From assembly GCA_002255905.1 (NCBI GenBank), contig NKIN01000003.1, forward strand, positions 441,039 to 505,038: 64,000 bases of DNA. Direction: 5' to 3'. The notes under the pieces are model-generated. The model was given only the letters and a program-made list of their open reading frames with translations, was not told the DNA's origin and ran no database searches. Source of the stretch: Burkholderiales bacterium PBB1 (lineage in GTDB: Bacteria; Pseudomonadota; Gammaproteobacteria; Burkholderiales; Burkholderiaceae_C). Position 1 is the stretch's first letter, and each line of letters opens with the position of its first letter. The translations under genes and the position numbers were made by a program. Shown here piece by piece: positions 57,905 through 64,000 of the stretch.

Positions 57905-60198
57905 AGACTGGCGTTTCGTCTGCGCGTGCGAACGCGGCCACCATCGTGGCACTCACCGAGGTGGACCCGGCCGATCGGTCCGAGCAGACGGCTGCAGGCG
58001 GCGACAACGCGGCGCAGATGCAGCGCGCCCGTGCCTTTGCCGAGCCCCTGCTGGCGGGCCAGCCGCTGGACACCGGCGAAGACGCCCTCGAACATGCAGA
58101 CGGTGTCGCGCACATCCTCGAAGACATCGGGGCCGCCCCGTCGATGCGAGCTGCCGCCTACCTGGTGTATGCAGGCGACTACCTTCAGAAGCCCGAGGAG
58201 GTGGTGAGCAAGGCCTTCGGGCCTTCACACGCCAGCCTGGTCATGCACACGCGCAAGCTGGTGCAGATTCAGCGCGCGGCACGCGAAGCGCAGTTCGACG
58301 GTGAGCCTCGTGGCGCCGAGCAACGGGCCAAGCAGACCGAGCGGGTGCGCAAGATGCTGCTGGCGTTCTCGCGCGATCTGCGGGTGGTGCTGTTGCGGCT
58401 GGCTTCGCGCCTGCAGACGTTGCGCTATTTCGCGGCCCACAAGCAGCCGTGCCCGCAGGCGCTGGCGCAAGAGTCGTTGCAGGTGTTCGCGCCGCTCGCC
58501 AACCGGCTGGGCATCTGGCAGATCAAGTGGGAACTCGAAGACCTGTCCTTTCGTTTTCTGCAGCCGGCGCAGTACAAGACCGTGGCGCGGCTGCTCGACG
58601 AGACGCGCATCGAGCGGGAGCAACACGTCGAGGCCTTTCGCCAGCAGCTGGCCGAACGGCTGCACGCACACGGCATCGAGGCGCAGGTGCAGGGCCGGCC
58701 GAAGCACCTGTACAGCATCTGGAAGAAGATGCAGGGCAAAGGCCTGGACTTCGACCGCGTGCTCGATGTGCGCGCCTTGCGGGTCATCGTGAGCGATGTG
58801 CCGGCTTGCTATGCCGCGCTGGGACTGGTGCACGAGCTGTGGACGCCCGTGGCCGATGAGTTCGATGACTACATCGCGCGGCCCAAGCCCAACGGCTACC
58901 AGTCGCTGCACACCGTCGTGCTCGACGATGCGGCGCAGCCGGTCGAGGTGCAGATCCGCACGCAGGCGATGCACGACCATGCCGAACACGGTGTTGCGGC
59001 GCACTGGGCCTACAAGGAGGCGGGCGCCAAGGGTTATGCGGGGGCGGTCGCGGCCGATTCGGATTTCGACATGCAGTTGGCCGAGGCCCGCAAGAGCGTC
59101 TTGCGACAGCTGCTCGCCTGGGAGCGCGATTTCGTCGGCCAGGAGCAGGCGCCCGATGCACCTGCCGCGAACGACGCCGGCGCCACTTTCGACGACCGGA
59201 TCTACGTGTTCACACCGCAGGCCGCCGTGGTCGAACTGACCGCTGGAGCGACGCCGATCGACTTCGCCTATGCCGTGCACACCGACCTGGGTCACCGCTG
59301 TCGCGGTGCCAAGGTCGACGGTGCGATGGTGCCGTTGAACACCTCGTTGAAGAACGGGCAGACCGTCGAGGTGACCTCGGTCAAGGAGGGCGGCCCGTCG
59401 ATGGACTGGTTGAACGCGGACCTGGGCTACCTGCAAAGCCCACGCTCGAAGGCCAAGGTGCGGGCCTGGTTCAACGCGCGGGCCCAGGCCGAGACCATCG
59501 CGCGCGGTCGTGAATCGGTCGAGAAGCTGTTGCAGCGCATCGGCAAGACGGCCGTGAAGCTCGACGATCTGGCGGCACAGCTCGGTTTCCGTCAGGCTGA
59601 CGCCTTGTTCGAGGTCGTCGGCAAGGACGAGTTCTCACTGCGCACCATCGAGACGCTGCTCAAGCCGCCCGAGCCGCTGCCGACAGTCGATGAGGTGATC
59701 GCGCTGCGCAAGGCGCGACCCGACGGTGAGTCACCCAAGGGCGGCGTGCTGGTGGTGGGTGTCGAGTCGCTGCTGACGACGCTGTCGCGTTGCTGCCGTC
59801 CGGCACCGCCGGATGCGATCGGTGGCTACGTCACGCGAGGCAAGGGCGTGGCCATTCACCGAAGCGGCTGCAGCAACTTCAGGCAAATGACGCAGCGCTC
59901 GCCCGAGCGCGTGATCAGCGTGGCCTGGGGGGTACCGCGCGCGGGCAAGGAGGCGCTGTACCCGGTCGATGTGGTCGTCGAGGCGGCCGACCGCCAGGGT
60001 CTGCTGCGCGACATCTCCGAAGCGTTCTCCAAGGACAAGATGAACGTCACCGGTGTGAAGACGCAGTCGGTGCGCGACGGCAGCGGTGGCACGGCGTTCA
60101 TGACCTTCACCGTCGAAGTGGCTGACGCCGCGAAGCTGGCGCAGGTGCTGCGCGTGGTCGGGCAGGTCGGTGGGGTGCGGGCGGTGCGGCGCAAATAG
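57901..60198 (+). CDS. relA: (p)ppGpp synthetase I, RelA (GTP pyrophosphokinase)
   Basis: A 765-residue RelA/SpoT protein. The N-terminal HD domain is degenerate: where the HD motif of hydrolases is expected (around residues 75-100) the sequence reads AAAYLVYAGDYLQKPEE, so the hydrolase is inactive. The synthetase domain is intact (GRPKHLYSIWKKMQG from about residue 265, EFDDYIARPKPNGYQSLHT from 320) and has the acidic EFDD typical of RelA. A TGS domain (residues about 434-490) and a C-terminal ACT domain (from about 686) bind the ribosome. It overlaps the hydrolase gene by 4 bases. A SpoT-type hydrolase must be elsewhere. Confidence 0.96.
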   Translation: MKTGVSSARANAATIVALTEVDPADRSEQTAAGGDNAAQMQRARAFAEPLLAGQPLDTGEDALEHADGVAHILEDIGAAPSMRAAAYLVYAGDYLQKPEEVVSKAFGPSHASLVMHTRKLVQIQRAAREAQFDGEPRGAEQRAKQTERVRKMLLAFSRDLRVVLLRLASRLQTLRYFAAHKQPCPQALAQESLQVFAPLANRLGIWQIKWELEDLSFRFLQPAQYKTVARLLDETRIEREQHVEAFRQQLAERLHAHGIEAQVQGRPKHLYSIWKKMQGKGLDFDRVLDVRALRVIVSDVPACYAALGLVHELWTPVADEFDDYIARPKPNGYQSLHTVVLDDAAQPVEVQIRTQAMHDHAEHGVAAHWAYKEAGAKGYAGAVAADSDFDMQLAEARKSVLRQLLAWERDFVGQEQAPDAPAANDAGATFDDRIYVFTPQAAVVELTAGATPIDFAYAVHTDLGHRCRGAKVDGAMVPLNTSLKNGQTVEVTSVKEGGPSMDWLNADLGYLQSPRSKAKVRAWFNARAQAETIARGRESVEKLLQRIGKTAVKLDDLAAQLGFRQADALFEVVGKDEFSLRTIETLLKPPEPLPTVDEVIALRKARPDGESPKGGVLVVGVESLLTTLSRCCRPAPPDAIGGYVTRGKGVAIHRSGCSNFRQMTQRSPERVISVAWGVPRAGKEALYPVDVVVEAADRQGLLRDISEAFSKDKMNVTGVKTQSVRDGSGGTAFMTFTVEVADAAKLAQVLRVVGQVGGVRAVRRK

Positions 60199-60288
60199 CG
60201 CGGCACCCCAACAGCACGGATTGGCAGGGTCCAGCCCCGCTTTTTCGCGCATCGATGGTCGGTGTCATCGGGAAAATCGGCGCGATCC

Positions 60289-60957
60289 ATGGACGCTCCC
60301 TGCATTGACGATCGGGTGAACCAGGCCCTTGCCGGGCTGGGTTGGCGCCGCTTCGCGCGCCGCATCGGCGCTCCGATGCTCGCCGCCATGCTGGCTCTGG
60401 CGGCCGAAACAGCGATGGCGGCCGACGGCCATGCTCATCCAGTCTCGCCCGTGTCGCCGCTCGCGGCGGGCACACCGGATGGCGCCATGCCAGATCCCGC
60501 TGCGTCGTCTGCGCTGAACGCGTTCAGTGCACACACGCGACCCGCGATCAGGCCGGTGCTCAGCGACGAAATTCGTCTGGCTGCGCTGCAGGAGGGCAAG
60601 CGGCTGCGGTCGATGCCGCCCGGTGCTGCATTGGCTCCCATTCCCGCCGCGCGTCCTGTTGAAGACAACCTGGTGATGGCCAGCCACTCGAAGGCGAGCG
60701 TGGCCGCCGATGGCGCGGTGGCCTACGCCCTGGTCACCGACATCACCCGTACGCGGGTCGCCTCGGAGCTGCGTCAGCAATTGATGGGTTCCAGCGCCAC
60801 CATCGGCGACTTGCCGGGCGCGCCGCGCACCGACCTGATGCAGGTCGGCACTGGCTGGCGTGCGGTGGTGTGGCCTTTTGCCACCGAGCTCCAGGCCGAC
60901 AAGGCCCGTCGGCTGCTTGCCGAACGCGGCATCCGCACGGAGCTGTTGAAGTTTTGA
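60289..60957 (+). CDS. Exported protein with SPOR-like C-terminus
   Basis: A 222-residue protein. After a basic start (WRRFARRIGAP) comes a hydrophobic leader (MLAAMLALAAETAMAADG), then a Pro/Ala-rich spacer, then a C-terminal 80 residues with AYALVTDITRTRVASELRQQL and VGTGWRAVVWPFATELQADKARRLLAERGIRTELLKF, which resemble a SPOR peptidoglycan-binding fold. The assignment is tentative. ATG 60289; a GTG at 60262 would add nine residues. Nothing else links it to its neighbours. Confidence 0.75.
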   Translation: MDAPCIDDRVNQALAGLGWRRFARRIGAPMLAAMLALAAETAMAADGHAHPVSPVSPLAAGTPDGAMPDPAASSALNAFSAHTRPAIRPVLSDEIRLAALQEGKRLRSMPPGAALAPIPAARPVEDNLVMASHSKASVAADGAVAYALVTDITRTRVASELRQQLMGSSATIGDLPGAPRTDLMQVGTGWRAVVWPFATELQADKARRLLAERGIRTELLKF

Positions 60958-60978
60958 GCGGGGATCGGCCGTGATGGC

Positions 60979-60987
60979 TGATATAGT
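60979..60987 (+). promoter_or_regulatory. Extended -10 of the tRNA-Val gene
   Basis: TG-A-TATAGT (60979-60987) is an extended -10 ending 12 bases before the tRNA. No acceptable -35 is present at 16-18 bases; TTGAGC at 60954-60959 is 22 bases away. Confidence 0.6.
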
Positions 60988-60999
60988 GGAGGGCTCGAC

Positions 61000-61076
61000 A
61001 GGCGCGTAGCTCAGCTGGTTAGAGCACCACCTTGACATGGTGGGGGTCGATGGTTCGAGTCCATTCGCGCCTACCA
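61000..61076 (+). tRNA. tRNA-Val (anticodon GAC)
   Basis: A 77-base cloverleaf. Acceptor stem AGGCGCG pairs with CGCGCCT (61000-61006 and 61066-61072); D-arm GCTC/GAGC; anticodon stem CCACC/GGTGG with loop TTGACAT, anticodon GAC at 61034-61036; T-arm GATGG-TTCGAGT-CCATT. The 3' CCA (61074-61076) is encoded. It reads GUC codons, and GUU by wobble. Confidence 0.97.
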
Positions 61077-61093
61077 AATTCGGTAGGAAGATC

Positions 61094-61125
61094 AAGCACT
61101 TGGCGGCAACGTCAGGTGCTTTTTT
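61094..61125 (+). terminator. Terminator after tRNA-Val
   Basis: AAGCAC (61094-61099) pairs with GTGCTT (61116-61121) around a 16-base loop, followed by a T run to 61125. It is 17 bases after the tRNA and reads in its direction. Confidence 0.75.
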
Positions 61126-61195
61126 CTTGCCGGTATGCCACCCACTGTGGGCCGCAACGGCTGCCAGTCCGTCGCAGTGTTGAGGGTGGCGACTG

Positions 61196-63106
61196 TCAGA
61201 CCACCATGGCACCCGGCTGGGGATCTGCGGTCTGGCTGCAGGCCGGCAGCAGATTGGCCAGCGATTCCGGCGGCAGTGGCCGTGCCAGCAGATAGCCCTG
61301 CACCTCATCGCAGCGATGGTGGCGCAGGAATTCCAGTTGCGCCTGCGTTTCCACGCCTTCGGCAACCACCTGCATGCCCAGGCTGTGTGCCATGGCGATA
61401 ACGGCCTGGGTGATGGCAGCGTCGTCGCGGTCGTCTGGCAGGCCCTGCACGAACGAACGGTCGATCTTCAGCGTCCTGGCCGGAAACCGCTTCAGATAGG
61501 CCAGCGACGAGTACCCGGTGCCGAAGTCGTCGATGGCGATGCCGATGCCCAACTGGTGCAGGCTGTTCATCACCTCCTGTGCACGTTCGGTGTCGGCCAT
61601 CAACATGCTCTCGGTGATCTCGACCTCCAGGGCGTCCGACGTGAGTCCGGCCTGGGCCAGCGCCGCGCGGACCTCGTCGACGATGGGCTCATGACTGAAC
61701 TGACGCACCGAGAGGTTGACCGAGCATCGCGGCGGATTCAAGCCACTATCACGCCACCGACGGATCTGCCGGCAGGCCTCTTCAAGTACCCAGCGGCCGA
61801 TCGGCACGATCAGGCCGCTCTCTTCGGCCAGCTCGATGAAATCTCCGGGCCCCAGCAGGCCGCGCTGCGGGTGCTGCCAGCGCAACAAGGCCTCCATGCC
61901 ACACATCACCGATTGATCGAGATCGTAGCGAGGCTGGTAGTGCAGGCGCAGCTCGCCGCGTTCTGCGGCCTGGCGCAGTTCGCCCTCCATCGCGAAATGG
62001 CACGACGCGCGCTGGGCCAGATCCGCGGTGAAGAACTGGAAGTTGTTCTTGCCACGCGACTTCGCCAGGTACATCGCGGTGTCTGCACTTTTCAGCAAGC
62101 TCGCGACATCGGTGCCGTCGGCCGGGTACAGGCCGATGCCGATGCTGGCGCTGACCTGCAGCGGCCTGCCCGAGAGCCGCAGCGGCTCGCACAGCACGCT
62201 GAGCATGCGTCTGGCCACATTGGACAGCACATGCGTATCCACACCACCGTCCAGCAGAACCACGAACTCGTCACCACCCAGGCGCGCCACCATGTCGGAG
62301 TCGCGCATCAGGCCGGAAAGGCGCTCGGCCATCACCTGCAGCAGGCTGTCACCAGCCGCATGGCCCAGGCTGTCGTTGACGGTCTTGAACCGGTCCAGAT
62401 CGATGAAGAACAGCGCCAGCTCCTGCTCTTTCACGCGTGCCCGGTTCAGCGCCAGCTCCAGCTGTGCGATGAACGTGCTGCGGTTCGGCAGGCCTGTCAG
62501 CTCGTCGTAGCGTGCCAGTTGAACGACCTGCTGTTCCGCCACGGTGGCCTGGGTGACATCCGACCCCACACCGCGCCATCCGCAGAAGATCTCTCCTTCG
62601 AACACGGGTTCGCCGCTGATGCGCAGGTACAGCGCTTCGCCCTCCGACGTGAGCGCGCGCAGCGTGACGTTGCGAAACGGCATGCGGGTCACCACGCTGT
62701 TGGCATAGGTTGCGGCGTTGTCATCGCCCACGGCCATCAGGTCGACCAGGGCCTGCTTGCCCGTGAGCAGCAACGAGAGCCGAGATCCTGTGTCGCCACT
62801 GTGCGAGGACACATAACGAAAGCGCTGCTCGGTGTCTTGCTCCCAGATCCAATCCGACGACAAAGACACCAGGCTCGCCAGCCGGCTCTGACTGGCTTTG
62901 AGGTCGTTGTAAAGCTGTGTCATCTCGCGCGAGGCGACTTCCTGCGACCGCTCCAGCAGGTAGCGGGCCTGGTCGGCGTCGCTGTAAGCGCGGCTGATGC
63001 GCTCCAGCAGCGCGGGCAGCTGCGCATGGACGGCATCGGTGGCCTGCGCATCCATGCCCACGCGGCGCAGCTGCCTGAGTAGCAACGGGTGCAGTTCCTG
63101 AGCCAT
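61196..63106 (-). CDS. PAS-GGDEF-EAL cyclic di-GMP protein
   Basis: A 636-residue regulator. A helical N-terminus (residues 1-75, QLYNDLKASQSRLASL at the end) leads to a PAS-like sensor (SLSSDWIWEQDTEQRFRYVSS). The GGDEF domain has LARYDELTGLPNRSTF and intact GGDEF at 277-281, so diguanylate cyclase activity is possible. The EAL domain has Glu405-Ala-Leu407 in GMEALLRW, NLSVRQF, EITESMLM, DDFGTGYSSLAYL and KIDRSFV, so phosphodiesterase residues are in place too. No membrane segment is seen. ATG 63106. Its start lies 18 bases after the stop of the FIST gene, so both are in one transcript. Confidence 0.95.
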   Translation of the reverse strand: MAQELHPLLLRQLRRVGMDAQATDAVHAQLPALLERISRAYSDADQARYLLERSQEVASREMTQLYNDLKASQSRLASLVSLSSDWIWEQDTEQRFRYVSSHSGDTGSRLSLLLTGKQALVDLMAVGDDNAATYANSVVTRMPFRNVTLRALTSEGEALYLRISGEPVFEGEIFCGWRGVGSDVTQATVAEQQVVQLARYDELTGLPNRSTFIAQLELALNRARVKEQELALFFIDLDRFKTVNDSLGHAAGDSLLQVMAERLSGLMRDSDMVARLGGDEFVVLLDGGVDTHVLSNVARRMLSVLCEPLRLSGRPLQVSASIGIGLYPADGTDVASLLKSADTAMYLAKSRGKNNFQFFTADLAQRASCHFAMEGELRQAAERGELRLHYQPRYDLDQSVMCGMEALLRWQHPQRGLLGPGDFIELAEESGLIVPIGRWVLEEACRQIRRWRDSGLNPPRCSVNLSVRQFSHEPIVDEVRAALAQAGLTSDALEVEITESMLMADTERAQEVMNSLHQLGIGIAIDDFGTGYSSLAYLKRFPARTLKIDRSFVQGLPDDRDDAAITQAVIAMAHSLGMQVVAEGVETQAQLEFLRHHRCDEVQGYLLARPLPPESLANLLPACSQTADPQPGAMVV

Positions 63107-63124
63107 GCTGCTTTGTTGCGTGAG

Positions 63125-64000
63125 TCAGTCTTCCGCGAAGACGGTGACCGTCATCGTCTGGTTGTGCAGCTCGCTGGCGCCACCGTCGAGTCCCGGTGCG
63201 ATCTCGCCATAGGAGTAGAAGCCGACGTGGGTCGCACCCTTCGGGGCGCCGGCACTGATCGATTCGACTTCTTCTTCGGCTCGCTCACCCAGTACGAGGC
63301 GCCGCCCGACGCAGCTGACCGAGACGACCAAAGCCGGCGTCTGTCCGGTACTGGGCATCGCGCCACAGGCTTGAGCCACCGCGGCAGCAGCGCTGTCGAT
63401 CAGCCCTTCGTCGGTCGTGCGCATCAGCCGTGCCTCGAAGCCTTCGGGAACGTCACCGGCGAAGGTCAGGCTGTGTTGCTGTTCGTCGATGGCCAGGACT
63501 GTGCGCACCACGGGCTTGCCGTCGCTGTCGGGCCGGCGGATGGCCAACGGGAACAGCAGCGCCGAACCGGGCAGTCCAGCGGCCAGCGAGCCCAGGTATT
63601 CCTTGTACAGATCCAGTGCCGGCTTGCCATCGAGTTCGAACAACACGTTGCCCTCCGACCGAGTGATTCGACGCTGCGGTCCAAAGTCCAGCCAGCCACC
63701 GTTGCAGCCGCTGCTCACGCGCAGCCGCTCACCGTACAGACCGACCGCGGCAATGCGATGCGCCTGCGGCCGACCTTCGGAGATGACCCAGGTGTGCCTG
63801 AAGTCGCTGCCGTCACCGGCCAACCCGCCAGTGATCGTCACGCCCGGCGGCAGTCGGCTGGTCAGCCCGGACACCAGCGACGTGCCGTTCACATTCAGGC
63901 CGTCGGAGAGGAGGAACACCGCTCGCAATCCCTGGCCACTGAGCTGGCTGGCGAGGCGCTCGCCAGCCGCGCGTGAATCGGCCGGGGTGATGATCTCGGT
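63125..64000 (-). CDS. FIST domain sensor protein, 5' end outside window
   Basis: The frame is open to the right edge, so the N-terminus is missing; 291 residues are present. The visible part has the FIST N-domain (GLRAVFLLSDGLNVNGTSLVSGL, ITGGLAGDGSDFRHTWVI) and FIST C-domain (ELDGKPALDLYKEYLG, DSAAAAVAQACG, GFYSYGEIAPG). FIST proteins are thought to bind small ligands such as amino acids and pass the signal to partners. The next gene is a GGDEF/EAL protein, a typical output partner. Confidence 0.9.
   Translation of the reverse strand, partial: TEIITPADSRAAGERLASQLSGQGLRAVFLLSDGLNVNGTSLVSGLTSRLPPGVTITGGLAGDGSDFRHTWVISEGRPQAHRIAAVGLYGERLRVSSGCNGGWLDFGPQRRITRSEGNVLFELDGKPALDLYKEYLGSLAAGLPGSALLFPLAIRRPDSDGKPVVRTVLAIDEQQHSLTFAGDVPEGFEARLMRTTDEGLIDSAAAAVAQACGAMPSTGQTPALVVSVSCVGRRLVLGERAEEEVESISAGAPKGATHVGFYSYGEIAPGLDGGASELHNQTMTVTVFAED

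Noticed and set aside
60954..60959. TTGAGC as -35 of the tRNA-Val promoter
   Set aside because: The spacer to TATAGT would be 22 bases, too long for sigma70; the extended -10 explains it better.

Overview
The window is a compact, GC-rich chromosomal segment from a betaproteobacterium of the order Burkholderiales, most like the Sphaerotilus/Leptothrix/Rubrivivax/Ideonella group. This rests on gene content and protein character: SuhB/TrmJ/CysE neighbours, a PEP-CTERM protein with a VPEP tail, a 2-oxo acid TRAP transporter, RelA with a degenerate HD domain, a ComFB protein and EnvZ/OmpR-type regulators. I could not run a taxonomic search. Almost every base is coding. No intergenic gap exceeds 300 bases, and I see no insertion sequence, prophage, CRISPR array or rRNA. 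Both ends cut genes: a zinc-metallopeptidase-like gene on the left and a FIST sensor gene on the right.

Layout. 0-8 kb: metallopeptidase end, YfcG-type glutathione transferase, suhB divergent from trmJ, a lower-GC PEP-CTERM gene, cysE, mogA, and darP(yjgA) divergent from pmbA. 8-14.6 kb: 2-oxo acid TRAP transporter (dctP convergent with dctQM), a DUF442 protein, yqeY, rpsU with a clear sigma70 promoter, a BaiN-type flavoprotein, and ppsR. 14.7-26.6 kb: ppsA divergent from its regulator ppsR, mobA-moaA-NlpC/P60, acuI-prpE, a Lig E-like DNA ligase, a PIN-PhoH protein, bcp and a Mth938-type protein. 26.6-36.2 kb: a long co-directional run alaA-hom-(small membrane protein)-thrC-moeA-moaD-moaE-crcB-clpB. 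36.2-42.7 kb: a roadblock/LC7 protein, then the complete aspartate route to quinolinate and nicotinate mononucleotide (nadB, nadC, nadA) with a ComFB gene inside, then an AraC regulator. 42.8-53 kb: MFS exporter, RraA, isochorismatase-family hydrolase, serB, a membrane-anchored ATP-grasp protein, mfd, ispD-ispF. 53-64 kb: a methyltransferase, an EnvZ/OmpR pair, a SIMPL protein, an alpha/beta hydrolase overlapping relA, a SPOR-like exported protein, tRNA-Val(GAC), and a GGDEF/EAL protein in a tandem pair with the FIST gene.

How the parts work together. Six molybdenum cofactor genes (mogA, mobA, moaA, moeA, moaD, moaE) lie in three separate blocks. PpsA with its bifunctional kinase/phosphotransferase PpsR controls entry into gluconeogenesis, and AcuI-PrpE can feed acrylate/propionate into central metabolism. 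Threonine (hom, thrC), serine (serB), cysteine (cysE) and alanine (alaA) genes give amino-acid supply. RelA and the GGDEF/EAL-FIST pair bring nucleotide signalling.

The most interesting signals are regulatory and accessory. clpB has a perfect FNR/Anr-type box next to a sigma32-like promoter. The araC/MFS gap holds a perfect 9+9 inverted repeat plus a direct repeat. The PEP-CTERM gene carries a perfect 19-bp palindrome. A 104-residue membrane protein sits directly between hom and thrC. A fused membrane/ATP-grasp protein and a roadblock-domain protein of unknown role complete the list. I see no obvious new defence system or mobile system here.
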